Shown here piece after piece: positions 25,695 to 35,280 of a stretch of DNA of 52,744 nt. The stretch's first letter is position 1. The number at the start of each line of letters is the position of its first letter. The notes beneath the pieces are model-generated. The model was given only the letters and a program-made list of their open reading frames with translations, did not search any database and was not told the origin of the DNA. This DNA is from Thermoplasma sp. Kam2015. Lineage in GTDB: Archaea > Thermoplasmatota > Thermoplasmata > Thermoplasmatales > Thermoplasmataceae. Made by a program: the position numbers and the translations under genes. The stretch is from assembly GCF_003205235.1 (NCBI RefSeq), contig NZ_QJSM01000014.1, forward strand, positions 1-52,744, written 5' to 3'.

Positions 25695-26636
25695 TCAAAA
25701 GGGAATATCCTTCACCCTCCTCTGTTCTATATATTTTATGTGTCTCTTCTTGATGTGATTGAACCACCAAATCTTTCCGATGAGTGTCGCTGCCTCGAAG
25801 TTTCTGTCAATTGATGGCTCAAGGAAGCACTCTGTGAAGCACTGGTTGCAATGATTGTCGTATATTTCCCATTCAGGTTTTTTGTTCAACACAACCTCCA
25901 CGTGATCAAAGCACGGATGTACTTTTCCCCTGTAGTCTGTATAGAATATTTCCTGACCAGCCTTGCACTGTAGCTTTGACTTCCCATCTATATAGTTCAC
26001 AGCTTCCAGATAATAGGATCGCATATTCCCGAACACATGCCTGTGATAGTTCTCATAAGCATAGCTGAAAGCCTGTCTGATCATATCGTTTGTCACCTGA
26101 AAATCCTGGAAATAATAAGCATCTTGTTCGGGGAAGCACATTGAGAGCGGAACACCAAGTTCATTGTTTGCAAATTCTGCTATTTCTCCAACCTTAAAGT
26201 AGTTGAAGTTGGTGACAAGCATGTTGGCTGTAACGATCTTCACGCTGTTTTTTGCCTCCTTTATCGTAGAAACGACCGTATCGAATATCTTCAGTCCCCT
26301 ATACTCATTATGTTCCTCAGGGACGTTGCTGTCGAGAGAGATCGTGACAGCATCCAGATACGGATATAGCTTTCTGAGCACATACGGATTCGTTCCATTG
26401 GATGCTATATGGGTAAAAAAGTGGTTTTCCTTCAGCTTTCTCACTATATCCACAACGGATTTGTTGAGTGTCGGTTCGCCACCGGTCACGGATACTATCT
26501 TAATACCGTTTTTCTTCATCTCCTGAATGTGTTTATCTATCTGATCTTCTGGAAAAAATATCTTACCCTGCCAGGCATTGCAGCTTTTGCATCTGAGGTT
26601 GCAAAAGTAGTCAATATTCCATATCATGGTTTTCAT
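25695..26636 (-). CDS. Radical SAM protein with SPASM-like Cys-rich C-terminus, unknown substrate
   Basis: 313 aa. The radical SAM cluster motif is C12-C16-C19 (CNLRCKSC), followed by VTGGEPTL near residue 50, the SAM-contact motif. The C-terminal part holds further cysteines (QCKAG, HPCFDH, NHCNQCFTEC), which resembles a SPASM/twitch domain carrying extra iron-sulfur clusters. Such enzymes modify peptides, proteins or lipids. Nothing around the gene names a substrate: it is convergent with the dpp operon and divergent from a coiled-coil operon. AAATTAAATTAG about 28 nt upstream fits its own promoter. Confidence 0.8.
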   Translation of the reverse strand: MKTMIWNIDYFCNLRCKSCNAWQGKIFFPEDQIDKHIQEMKKNGIKIVSVTGGEPTLNKSVVDIVRKLKENHFFTHIASNGTNPYVLRKLYPYLDAVTISLDSNVPEEHNEYRGLKIFDTVVSTIKEAKNSVKIVTANMLVTNFNYFKVGEIAEFANNELGVPLSMCFPEQDAYYFQDFQVTNDMIRQAFSYAYENYHRHVFGNMRSYYLEAVNYIDGKSKLQCKAGQEIFYTDYRGKVHPCFDHVEVVLNKKPEWEIYDNHCNQCFTECFLEPSIDRNFEAATLIGKIWWFNHIKKRHIKYIEQRRVKDIPF

Positions 26637-26790
26637 ATACTCACGTAACCCAACAACTAATTTAATTTTTTTAATTCATCATCACGACAAATGCTCTCGG
26701 AATTCGCATTTGATCCGAGAGTCATCATGGAATGCATATTTTCTTGATATATTTTTCGTGCATCAGAAATATTGATTTTTGAATGCCAAA

Positions 26791-26799
26791 TTTATATAT
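26791..26799 (+). promoter_or_regulatory. TATA box of the coiled-coil operon
   Basis: TTTATATAT is centred 25 nt before the ATG at 26820. A near-consensus box at leaderless distance; it fixes the start of the small gene. Confidence 0.6.
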
Positions 26800-26819
26800 G
26801 CATTAAATATATTCATTCA

Positions 26820-27017
26820 ATGGCTGAGGAAGATCTGATACTGCGCATTAACAGAGAACGTTCGTATTATAAGGCGATGATCTTTCAGATAGAGGAGGAA
26901 ATTGAATATTTAAAGGAAAATACTGCTCAGATCTATGACGATCTGAAGACTGTGAATAGAGACAAACAGATGGCCGAAAGGATTATAACATGGCTGGAGA
27001 GGGCCATTAATGAATAG
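26820..27017 (+). CDS. Small coiled-coil protein, unknown function
   Basis: 65 aa, almost wholly charged helix with heptad-like spacing (IEEEIEYLKENTAQIYDDL). No signal, membrane helix or known domain. The start is set by the TATA box 25 nt upstream. It overlaps the next gene by 8 bp, so the two small proteins are made from one transcript and may form a helical complex. I do not recognise a family. Confidence 0.6.
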   Translation: MAEEDLILRINRERSYYKAMIFQIEEEIEYLKENTAQIYDDLKTVNRDKQMAERIITWLERAINE

Positions 27018-27345
27018 GTTGCAGGGCATCAGGAAATGTATAAGCATAAGCGAAGAGGATCTTGAAAGAATAAAGGCAGATGAGAATCTTTCAAAGGCAA
27101 TGGAAGAATTGATTGATGTTTGTGAGCAATATCAGGAAGCGCTGAAGAAAAAATCTGATATCGAGTCGAAATATGCCTCGGCAAAATATTCGCTGTTCTC
27201 GGCTTTGGAGGATATGAAGCGCATGGCAATACAGATCTCAGGTCTTATGGAATATACCAGGATGAGAAACATGGAGATACCGGATAATATTTTGGATTCA
27301 ATATCATATATAATAGAAAAATATATGGTCACGCGGATGGATTAG
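27010..27345 (+). CDS. Coiled-coil protein, unknown function
   Basis: 111 aa, helical throughout with charged heptads (EELIDVCEQYQEALKKKSD) and no membrane segment. It starts inside the end of the 65-aa gene, which implies translational coupling. The size and helical nature are like prefoldin-type or other small archaeal coiled-coil partners, but no motif identifies it. Its last 17 bp overlap the convergent acetyltransferase gene. Confidence 0.6.
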   Translation: MNRLQGIRKCISISEEDLERIKADENLSKAMEELIDVCEQYQEALKKKSDIESKYASAKYSLFSALEDMKRMAIQISGLMEYTRMRNMEIPDNILDSISYIIEKYMVTRMD

Positions 27346-27880
27346 GTATATCCCTCAGATTCGGATCGACATAATAGGTCATCAATACATCGTCTACGAA
27401 TTGTCCCTCTATGATGAACTGTTTTTTTCTGTAGCCTTCCACCTCAAAGCCGATCTTCTTATAAGCATTAATTGCGTTGATATTCGTAGAAAAAACTTCC
27501 AGATTTAGTTTTTTTATTCCCTGATCCTCGCACCACTCAATTGCCTGTCTTATCATCTTTGTGCCGAGGCCCTTATGCCTGTGCCCTGCCATGATGGCGA
27601 TGCCGAGGCTTCCGGTATGCTTGTTCTTTCTGTATATGCCGCGCTGTACGGTCAAAACACCTACAACTTTCCTGTCCAGGACGGCCACGAGCGTCAGATC
27701 ATCGAGGCTCTTTATCCTCTCTTGCTCAGCTCTCTCTGTGAGCATATAGTATTCGCCCACAAGATATACCTTCTCATCCATGACGCTTTGCATGCAGTTT
27801 ATAATACCGGCGGCATCACTCGGCTCAGCCTTTCTGATTACGTATTCATGTGTGAGTTCAGTAGGTTTTTTCCAAAGCAT
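27329..27880 (-). CDS. GNAT family N-acetyltransferase
   Basis: 183 aa. The GNAT core is clear: the N-terminal IRKAEPSDAAGI strand-helix, motif A around GIAIMAGHRHKGLGTKMI (about 93-110, the RxxGxG/A acetyl-CoA loop read here as HRHKGLG) and motif B with NINAINAYKKIGFEVEG. The family transfers acetyl from acetyl-CoA to amino groups of proteins, polyamines or small amines. The closing box (YKKIGFEVEGYRKKQF) resembles RimJ/PaiA-like members. The substrate is not known. Confidence 0.85.
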   Translation of the reverse strand: MLWKKPTELTHEYVIRKAEPSDAAGIINCMQSVMDEKVYLVGEYYMLTERAEQERIKSLDDLTLVAVLDRKVVGVLTVQRGIYRKNKHTGSLGIAIMAGHRHKGLGTKMIRQAIEWCEDQGIKKLNLEVFSTNINAINAYKKIGFEVEGYRKKQFIIEGQFVDDVLMTYYVDPNLRDIPNPSA

Positions 27881-27911
27881 TCGATTTAAAAAATGTAAAA
27901 CAACTAATTAA

Positions 27912-28235
27912 TCATTTCTTTTGAAGCATCCTCTTTACCTGCTCTAGGATTGCATTTGCCTCCTCTACGGCTTTTTCTGCATCGCCTATTATCTGATCCT
28001 TATGCTCTATGAAATCTGGTGTCAGTATTGCACCCTCCCTTGACGGGGAAATTATGTTCTCCTGCTCCAGTATACGGAGAGAGTACCGTATCTTGTGTTC
28101 AGGAATTCCAGTCTCCTGAGATAGTTTTATTATACCAATGGGCTGCTCCTTCAACAACACATCTATGACTGAGATATGCCTTCTGAGAGTCTCCATGTCA
28201 TTTATGAGCTCCCTGAATATTGAGTATTCCTTCAT
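27912..28235 (-). CDS. Winged-helix transcriptional regulator with C-terminal helix
   Basis: 107 aa. Residues about 20-80 form a winged helix-turn-helix: LLKEQPIGIIKLSQETG then IPEHKIRYSLRILEQENII and a short wing (PSREGAILTP). The last 30 residues are a charged helix (EKAVEEANAILEQVKRMLQ) likely for dimerisation. This is an archaeal small-regulator family I cannot name more closely. ATAAAAATATA centred about 28 nt upstream is its likely TATA box. Targets unknown. Confidence 0.7.
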   Translation of the reverse strand: MKEYSIFRELINDMETLRRHISVIDVLLKEQPIGIIKLSQETGIPEHKIRYSLRILEQENIISPSREGAILTPDFIEHKDQIIGDAEKAVEEANAILEQVKRMLQKK

Positions 28236-28625
28236 GTTCGTATATCACATGCTAGCATATATTTTTATAGTTATCCTACAAAATGATCAAAAATTGGTAT
28301 TTTCTCGGTTCTCTAAAAATATTTGGCCATAATTTGCGTGATCCACAGTGTTGAAACCTTCAGTTCTCAGAGAACCTCAGGGTATGATTGAAAATTCTCC
28401 ATGATACGATTGAAAAGTCCCTGATCCAAAAAGATCAAATCCATGCTCTATCTGTAGAACTCATATTGTACATCTCGATATTGCGAGATCATGAATTGAT
28501 TCAGCAATAGCCGACCGATCCTTCTGGCCTTTCATCCATCCTATAATCCCTTGCACATCTTGAAAGATCAATGGATACCGTAAACAATGGAATACTGACT
28601 CTGATAATGATCCAGCACCAGTCCT
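28236..28625. other. Intergenic stretch of 390 nt without a recognisable gene
   Basis: Holds the promoter of the winged-helix gene at its left end. The rest has no open frame I trust, no tRNA and no clear RNA box pair. A small hairpin lies at 28472-28488. Confidence 0.5.
28472..28488. repeat. Small hairpin in the gene-poor stretch
   Basis: ATCTCGATATTGCGAGAT: 6-bp perfect arms around a 6-nt loop. Isolated; significance unknown. Confidence 0.25.
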
Positions 28626-28895
28626 TTAGTCAAAACTTATCTTTACATCATTGCCGTCATAATCCACTATGATTTTCTCACCTTCCTTTAGACTGAAAGA
28701 ACCGGTGCTATTCAGTATTTTTTTCATTATAGCTAGTCTTTCCTCAATGTATCTATCAAATTTCGAGGGATCTTTAGACAGCGCTCTTATTCTCTGTGCA
28801 TTCAGTATGAGCGCAGCTTCGGTCTTCAGTTTGAACCTTATGTTTTCATCGAAGGATGCCAGATCATAGATCTCTTTGGGCAACTTATATCTCAC
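28626..28895 (-). CDS. Hypothetical small protein
   Basis: 89 aa from a GTG start. Soluble and mixed alpha/beta: an N-terminal helical part (KLPKEIYDLASFDENIR, FKLKTEAALIL) and a C-terminal strand pair (EKIIVDYDGNDVKISFD). ATTAATAATT about 22 nt upstream supports a leaderless GTG. I do not recognise it, and the neighbours (a winged-helix gene and rtcB) give no direct clue. Clean codon use and the promoter make it likely real. Confidence 0.55.
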   Translation of the reverse strand: MRYKLPKEIYDLASFDENIRFKLKTEAALILNAQRIRALSKDPSKFDRYIEERLAIMKKILNSTGSFSLKEGEKIIVDYDGNDVKISFD

Positions 28896-29116
28896 ATCTT
28901 AAAGGAATTATTAATCATATCGATGGTCGTAGACGGTTCTTCATCCTCAAGAAGTTATATCGTTCATTGAAATGCTCAATGGGTGCATCTTCTTTATGAT
29001 GTTTTTAATGGATATGTGAATCAATAACTGATGCATTGTTTCCTCATTGCGATGGTGAAGAGATGTCCGCCAGTCTTTGCCATGAAACTTTATGATTCTA
29101 TTGGACATCATGGATT

Positions 29117-30517
29117 ATGAATGTTAGGAGGATAGATGACTATACCTACATGATCGATAAGGAGGATGATATGCTGGTGCCGGGTATAGTCTATTCCAGC
29201 GAAGCTCTCTTCAAGGAAAGCATTGATGAGGGGTCGCTGAAGCAGGTTATGAACGTTGCAAAGCTTCCGGGTATAATTAAAGCGTCATACGCAATGCCAG
29301 ATATACATCTTGGCTACGGATTTCCCATAGGTGGCGTGGCTGCGTTTGATGCTGAAGAGGGAATAGTTTCTCCGGGTGGCGTCGGGTATGATATAAACTG
29401 TGGCGTTGCTCTCGTTTCAACGGGTCTAACTTATGAAGAATTCAAGCCGAAATTGAAGGTGGTCACCGATGATCTCTTCAATGAAATCCCAAGCGGGCTG
29501 ACCTCAAGGAAAGGCCTTAAGGTTTCATCCTCTGATCTCAGCGAAATACTAAGGTTCGGCCTGAAATGGGCTATGGATCATGATCTTGCCATACGTGATG
29601 ATTTGACTCATACCGAGGATGGTGGTTCCATAGAGAATACAGGATCAAACGTATCCAAGGCAGCTCAGCAGCGTGGAATCAGCCAGATAGGTACTCTGGG
29701 TGCCGGGAATCACTTTCTGGAGGTTCAAAAGGTCTCCGATATATTCGATAAGGATGCCGCGAGTAGATTTGGCTTAATGGAGAACGAAGTCACCGTTATG
29801 ATCCACACCGGATCAAGAGGTCTCGGTCACCAGGTGGCAACGGACTATATCAGGATGCTCAGAGAGAGCGATCAGGCAATAAGGACTTCAGATGCTGAAC
29901 TCATATCCGCCCCCATAAAATCCCCCCTTGGTGAAAAATATCTGGATGCAATGAGATCCGCTGCGAATTTTGCCTTTGTCAACAGACAGATCGCCATATA
30001 CCGTATTCGAGAGGTCTTCGAAAGGCACTTCGGTGTAAGGCCAAAGCTGGTATACAGCCTGGCGCATAACATAGCTAAGGAAGAAACTCACACGGTTGAC
30101 GGTTCAAGGATAAGAGTCATTGTCCATCGTAAGGGTGCAACTAGGGCATTCCCATCTAATCTCTCTTCATCGCCTTTTGAAGATACTGGTCATCCTGTAC
30201 TAATACCAGGCAGCATGGGAACAGCTTCATACGTACTTGTTGGCCTTCCAGATAATTTGACTAAGTCATTTGGTACAACTTGCCATGGGGCAGGTCGTGT
30301 GCTGAGCAGAAGCCAGGCTGTCAAGAGATATGCTGGTATTGTGGAAAAGGAGCTGGAGAGGAAGAGCGTCTATGCAAGGCCTGCGACAAAACAGGTGTTA
30401 TACGAAGAGGCTCCGGAGAGCTATAAGAACGTCGATGAAGTTGTCGAAGCTGTATATGGGGCTCGCCTGGCAAGGCCGGTTGCCAGAATGATACCGCTAT
30501 CCGTGGTGAAGGGCTGA
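29117..30517 (+). CDS. rtcB: RNA-splicing ligase RtcB (3'-phosphate tRNA ligase)
   Basis: 466 aa, intein-free. RtcB joins 2',3'-cyclic phosphate and 5'-OH RNA ends with GTP and Mn, finishing archaeal tRNA splicing. The metal ligands and guanylylation site are in place: Asp92 and Cys95 (YDINCGV), Asn198-His199 (GAGNHFLE), His230 (MIHTGSRG), His317 (YSLAHNIAKEE) and the active His390 (TTCHGAGR). A TATA-like CTTTATGA about 26 nt upstream suggests a leaderless ATG. Archease, its usual helper, is not in the window. Confidence 0.96.
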   Translation: MNVRRIDDYTYMIDKEDDMLVPGIVYSSEALFKESIDEGSLKQVMNVAKLPGIIKASYAMPDIHLGYGFPIGGVAAFDAEEGIVSPGGVGYDINCGVALVSTGLTYEEFKPKLKVVTDDLFNEIPSGLTSRKGLKVSSSDLSEILRFGLKWAMDHDLAIRDDLTHTEDGGSIENTGSNVSKAAQQRGISQIGTLGAGNHFLEVQKVSDIFDKDAASRFGLMENEVTVMIHTGSRGLGHQVATDYIRMLRESDQAIRTSDAELISAPIKSPLGEKYLDAMRSAANFAFVNRQIAIYRIREVFERHFGVRPKLVYSLAHNIAKEETHTVDGSRIRVIVHRKGATRAFPSNLSSSPFEDTGHPVLIPGSMGTASYVLVGLPDNLTKSFGTTCHGAGRVLSRSQAVKRYAGIVEKELERKSVYARPATKQVLYEEAPESYKNVDEVVEAVYGARLARPVARMIPLSVVKG

Positions 30518-30774
30518 AACCTTATACTCATAAATCAGAACATTTCCTTGAGGATATGCTGAAACGCTGATGGAAAAATCAAAGAATTAACGATTATCCT
30601 TGAAGAATCATACGTTATGCTATCAATGGTGTCAAAAATATTGATGGCTAGGTATCTTCTAAATTGATCGTTAATGATACATTGACAAATGATGTCAGGG
30701 AGGGGCAATGATGCAGAATGATCACAATATTTATAAGAAAAGTTTTGTTTAGCCCAAAAAAAGGGAGGATATCG

Positions 30775-33600
30775 GTGAACAAATCTACAATTGCTATTGC
30801 TATTGTTTCAATAATAGCATTGAGTTCCCTTGCGGGAATGAGCTTTGCCATGACGCCACAGGCTGGCTATGCCAATATAACGGTATCGTATTATGGAGGG
30901 CCAGCAAAGGTACCGGTAGAGGTACTCAATTTCAATGGAGTTGTTGTGGCGTCAGGAAGCGGCCCGCATCTTAATGTTTCTCTTCCATATGGTAAGTATT
31001 ACGTCCAGGTTCCAAACTATATAGGGCCGGGTTCCACAGGAAATTTCACGATATATTATGAGAGATCAGTGGCATTCAATCTCACCTCGCCATATATGAA
31101 CGTGCCAGTCTCGTTGACCGCGTTCCCCACCTATGGAATTAACGTTACATTCTCCGGCATTCCGAACGGGGCAGTAGTGCAGTTCCAGACACAGGATGGA
31201 TTTGTGTTCAACCAGAGCAAGGTATTCACTAAAACCTACACATTCCAGCTTCCCATAAAAGTGCCTTTCTATGCCGTGTTGAATTACGCAGGTACAAATT
31301 CAACGTATCTGGAGGATCTCAGCAGTTCAACGGCAACCTTAACTATAAGTCCAATCACCGCTACATTCTATGGTTATCCAAATGTGAATTCTGGAACTGT
31401 GGTGGCCATCGATCCTGTAGCACCTTATAACTATACGGTTTCGCATTTTACAAATGGTTCATTTGCCATTTATGCTCCAGCAACGGATATAATACTGGTT
31501 GAATCGCCAGGATATCAGCCGTATGTTTTCAAATCGGCCAAAAACGGAGCATCGATTACCCTGACCAAGGATGTTTCGAATGTGTACTATAACTACAGCA
31601 TAAGCCAGAACCTTCAGACGATGTACCAGAACATAACATTTCAGCTGAATAATGGAACGGCGTTCCCCAACTATTTCCCCAATTCAAGCGTTGGATCTCT
31701 ATACTGGCAGATGAAGCTTGACGGAATAACAACAGCGGCACTTCAGAAATATTTCTATGGGCTCGCACAGAATTACACATCTAGGACATTTCTTGTAAAT
31801 GGCGTTTATTATAATATAACTGGGGCGCCAACCGTAAAGGTATACAGCACTGATAACTCAGTCCTGGCCTATGTAAATGCCACATACAGAAACATATCGT
31901 CCGTCTCAGGCCTGAGCTCGGTTAATATTTACGTGTATGGTACTCAGAACACGCCTGGTTCAATACAGTACAATTTCAATCTGACATACCATAACAACAG
32001 CCTTGCAGTATCCTCGTCCAATGTTCCTCTGATATCCTCATACCGTTATGTGAAAATATCACCTCTCTCTGCAAACACAATGGTAAACCTGAAGTTTTCA
32101 CCAGTACAGAAACCAGTGATATCGAACAATACCTACACGCTGTTCTGGAAGAACATGGTGTCAAAGAACTATATCCTGAACAATAATGCGTCTAATGCAT
32201 ACTACGTGGTACCGCTGAACCAGACGGTTTATATAAATGCATCCACGGCCTACTTCAATCCAGTAACAAATTCCAACGATTATACTCGGGCCAACTTCAC
32301 ATGGACCATAAATGGAACAACTGAATATGGCTACAATGTCTCTTACAAATTCTATGACAGAACCAATTCTGTCAGCGTAAGGGTGATGAGCCCATCTGGT
32401 GGTGTGGCCTATTCTAATTTCACAGTTGTAGGACTGAGCAACACAACACCCCTCACCGCCTTTAAATTCTCTGCATCCCTTAATGGAAAGGCCATAGGTG
32501 TATCACAGCAATATTACTCCGCTAACAATACGTATTTCATATCGCTGAGCGTTCCTCAGTCAGCAAGTGTGAGCTACAGCCTATATGGCACATCCCTCAA
32601 GGTATCATCATACAGCGTCTTTCTGATGTACAGCTGGCACTTCCCAGGCCAGACCTTCATAGGGCAGAACGTATCTTACGCATTCCAGCATCCGAGCATT
32701 GCACCAGGCTATCTGAATCAGTATGCGTATGCAAACGTTACCAGTGAAGTCGGAAACACAACGCACGTTATAATGCATGTGTACGTCAATGATACGACAC
32801 CCCCATCTGCTACTTTCTTCATGACCTACAACGGAACTTACATAAAGAACCCGATAGCCGGTAAGACCATAGTGATAAGCGCAAACAACACAACGGATCC
32901 GTACTATCCATTCAGTCAGCTCAGGTTCCAGTGGAAGATAGAATATGTGAATGGAACCGTCGCCCAGCCTTCTTCTACAACCTTTACGAATATAACATCT
33001 ATGAACATGAGCTATCTCGTTATACAGTTCAACACCGTTAACAGCATGATAGTGTCATTGAACGTGACAAATCCATCCGGCATATCTGGATATTACAATA
33101 AAACGGTCTCCATGATCGTACAGAGTCCGAGATTGGTTGTGAACTCAATATACTCACCAAAAGCAGCATATCAGGGTTCCTCCGCCAAGGTTTATGTTAA
33201 CGTGTCTAACCTCGGGACTGTCAATGCATACGATGTCAACATAACTCTGTATGTGAATGGCAAGGTGGTTGGATCTACAACCGTGAGCGAGATCAAGGCA
33301 GGCAAGTCATACAATGCAACGGTCACTTGGGTGCCACCAACATCAGGAAAGATATCGCTTTATGCTACTGCCGAGGTTGGAAATGAACCTTCAGCATTCG
33401 TGAAGGCCGGTGCACTGACACAGGAGGTCAGCGTGAATCCGCCCGCCTACAGGACGCCTCTTATAGTTGTCTCGGTAATAGTCGTGCTTGTGATAATCGT
33501 CTACGTATATTACAGGCTAAGGTCAGGTGGCGGTAAATCAACTCAGCAGAAGACAACACAGCCAAAGACTGAACTGCCGAAGCAGCAGAAGAAGAAATAA
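30775..33600 (+). CDS. Large cell-surface protein with signal peptide, CARDB-like domain and C-terminal anchor
   Basis: 941 aa from the GTG at 30775. That start has GGGAGGAT 5 nt before it and gives a clean signal peptide (NKSTIAIAIVSIIALSSLAG, then AMTP); the upstream in-frame ATG at 30718 lies before the probable TATA box (ATTTATAA near 30730). The exported part is Ser/Thr/Asn/Tyr-rich with dozens of NxS/T sites, suggesting heavy glycosylation. A CARDB/Ig-like module (about 785-890, VSNLGTVNAYDVNITLYVNG) precedes a single membrane helix (895-913) and a Lys/Gln-rich cytoplasmic tail. Probably a surface or adhesion protein; function unknown. Confidence 0.8.
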   Translation: MNKSTIAIAIVSIIALSSLAGMSFAMTPQAGYANITVSYYGGPAKVPVEVLNFNGVVVASGSGPHLNVSLPYGKYYVQVPNYIGPGSTGNFTIYYERSVAFNLTSPYMNVPVSLTAFPTYGINVTFSGIPNGAVVQFQTQDGFVFNQSKVFTKTYTFQLPIKVPFYAVLNYAGTNSTYLEDLSSSTATLTISPITATFYGYPNVNSGTVVAIDPVAPYNYTVSHFTNGSFAIYAPATDIILVESPGYQPYVFKSAKNGASITLTKDVSNVYYNYSISQNLQTMYQNITFQLNNGTAFPNYFPNSSVGSLYWQMKLDGITTAALQKYFYGLAQNYTSRTFLVNGVYYNITGAPTVKVYSTDNSVLAYVNATYRNISSVSGLSSVNIYVYGTQNTPGSIQYNFNLTYHNNSLAVSSSNVPLISSYRYVKISPLSANTMVNLKFSPVQKPVISNNTYTLFWKNMVSKNYILNNNASNAYYVVPLNQTVYINASTAYFNPVTNSNDYTRANFTWTINGTTEYGYNVSYKFYDRTNSVSVRVMSPSGGVAYSNFTVVGLSNTTPLTAFKFSASLNGKAIGVSQQYYSANNTYFISLSVPQSASVSYSLYGTSLKVSSYSVFLMYSWHFPGQTFIGQNVSYAFQHPSIAPGYLNQYAYANVTSEVGNTTHVIMHVYVNDTTPPSATFFMTYNGTYIKNPIAGKTIVISANNTTDPYYPFSQLRFQWKIEYVNGTVAQPSSTTFTNITSMNMSYLVIQFNTVNSMIVSLNVTNPSGISGYYNKTVSMIVQSPRLVVNSIYSPKAAYQGSSAKVYVNVSNLGTVNAYDVNITLYVNGKVVGSTTVSEIKAGKSYNATVTWVPPTSGKISLYATAEVGNEPSAFVKAGALTQEVSVNPPAYRTPLIVVSVIVVLVIIVYVYYRLRSGGGKSTQQKTTQPKTELPKQQKKK

Positions 33601-33620
33601 AAACAAAATTTTTTGATGTT

Positions 33621-35261
33621 TTACATCTGTTCTATCATTTTTATTCCTATCAGATTGCCTGCATCAGACAGGATCTCCCTATACGCTTTGACTATCCGTA
33701 TTCTCCTTGCATAGGTTGATGGATCTGCGCCGATGACCCTGCAGGAACCATAGAAATCATTGAATTTCTGCACAAGTGAGATGAGGTATCCGGCTATGAG
33801 ATCAGGTTTGAGATCATTGGCAGCGTCCTTCAGATAGTATGGATATACGTACATCATCTTAACAAGTTCCGCCTCCTCTGGATCCATTTCCGTTCCATAG
33901 GTCTCTTCAGGTTCAGAGGCCTTTTCCAGTATGCTCGTGGCCCTTGCATAGGAATACATTATGAAGGGTGCGGAATTCGCCTCAAAGTTGAGGGCCTCAT
34001 CCCACCTGAACGTTATCGGCTTCGGGGCGCTTACCCTTATTATGCTGTACCTCACAGCTGAGGTTGCTATCGCATCTGCGATCCTCTTTCTATCGTCGTC
34101 GCTTAGGTCCGGCCTCTTCTCGTTTACGATTTTCAGAGCCTCCTCATAGGTCTTGTCAACGAGATCCTGGAGCGTCACTATGTTCCCGCGCCTCGTCGAC
34201 ATCTTACCGGTCTCAAGCGTTATGAAGCTGTAGTAGAGAAAAGACAGCCTGTTTTCAATCCTTAGCATATGCCTCAGCACATGATCTAGGGATCTGGCAT
34301 GATCCTTATGATCCTCACCAAGCACATCGATTATCCACTCGCTGTTCTCAGCCTTGAGGAGATGATAGGCAATATCTCTGGCGAAATAGAGCGTAGTACC
34401 GTCTTTCCTGGTCAGATATATCTTCTTTCCAGGAATCTCTATGAATTTAGCACCGTCGTCATCCTTCGTCTCAAGCATGCCTATTACCTTCTTCACGCTC
34501 CCATCTCTGAGTAGGTCGGATTCCCAGTCGAACTCATCGAACTCTATGCCGATCCTCTTCAGCGTTGAGGCAATACCGTCGAGCATAACGCCAGCGATCT
34601 TTCTCAGCATGCCATAGACCTCAGGATCGGCATTTTCATACCTTTCAATATTTCTCTCTATCTCCTTCTCGATCTCTGGATCCTTCTCGAGATCACGATA
34701 TATCTTCTGATAATTCTCGAGGAGGCTGTCTATGGTCAGAGGGCCGCCATATCTGATATATGCCGTGTACAGGGATATCATCTGCTTTCCAGAGTCGTTT
34801 ACAAAATACTGCCTCACAGTTCTGTATCCGTATCTGGACAGTATTCTGTATACAGAATCACCTATGATAGAATTCCTGGCCCTACCTATATGCAGTGGTC
34901 CGGTTGGATTTGCGCTAGTATGCTCCACGCTGACCCTGTCGCTCTCCTGGAAGACGTTTGGATAGATCCCGAATTTTTCAATGGAATCTATAACCTCATG
35001 AAGCATGTAGGGGCGCTTAATCCACACGTTTATGTAGCCGCCTTCGGAAGCCACCCTTTCAACATAATCCTTGCCGGAAAGCGATGTGATTATATCATTT
35101 ATAACGTTTTCTCCCCCATCCGGAGACTTCAAGATCCTGAAAACCCTGACAGTTATGTCTGAATGACCCGTATCATCTAAGTATACATCATTCTCCGAGA
35201 TCTTGAACCTCTCATTTACCGTATCAAATATTGATTTTCTCAAGTCCTGAAAAAGGAGCAT
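33621..35261 (-). CDS. argS: Arginyl-tRNA synthetase
   Basis: 546 aa, class I. N-terminal Add1-like domain, then HVEHTSANPT-type segment (VEHTSANPTGPLHIGRARN) with the HIGH equivalent HIGR at 124-127, the KMSKS equivalent KMSTR near residue 350, and the C-terminal DALR anticodon-binding domain. It charges tRNA-Arg. It follows aroA after 27 nt in the same direction but has its own TATA box at 35281-35290 with no SD motif, so it is probably transcribed separately as a leaderless mRNA, perhaps also by read-through. Confidence 0.95.
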   Translation of the reverse strand: MLLFQDLRKSIFDTVNERFKISENDVYLDDTGHSDITVRVFRILKSPDGGENVINDIITSLSGKDYVERVASEGGYINVWIKRPYMLHEVIDSIEKFGIYPNVFQESDRVSVEHTSANPTGPLHIGRARNSIIGDSVYRILSRYGYRTVRQYFVNDSGKQMISLYTAYIRYGGPLTIDSLLENYQKIYRDLEKDPEIEKEIERNIERYENADPEVYGMLRKIAGVMLDGIASTLKRIGIEFDEFDWESDLLRDGSVKKVIGMLETKDDDGAKFIEIPGKKIYLTRKDGTTLYFARDIAYHLLKAENSEWIIDVLGEDHKDHARSLDHVLRHMLRIENRLSFLYYSFITLETGKMSTRRGNIVTLQDLVDKTYEEALKIVNEKRPDLSDDDRKRIADAIATSAVRYSIIRVSAPKPITFRWDEALNFEANSAPFIMYSYARATSILEKASEPEETYGTEMDPEEAELVKMMYVYPYYLKDAANDLKPDLIAGYLISLVQKFNDFYGSCRVIGADPSTYARRIRIVKAYREILSDAGNLIGIKMIEQM

Positions 35262-35280
35262 GCGTGTTAATCAACACCGC

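Noticed and set aside
28340-29100. C/D box guide RNAs suggested by ATGATG and CTGA motifs
   Set aside because: Box order and spacing do not fit (too short or D before C), and no kink-turn geometry.
30586-30675. 9-bp inverted repeat ATTAACGAT ... ATCGTTAAT before the surface-protein gene
   Set aside because: Arms are short, 72 nt apart and AT-rich; chance is likely.
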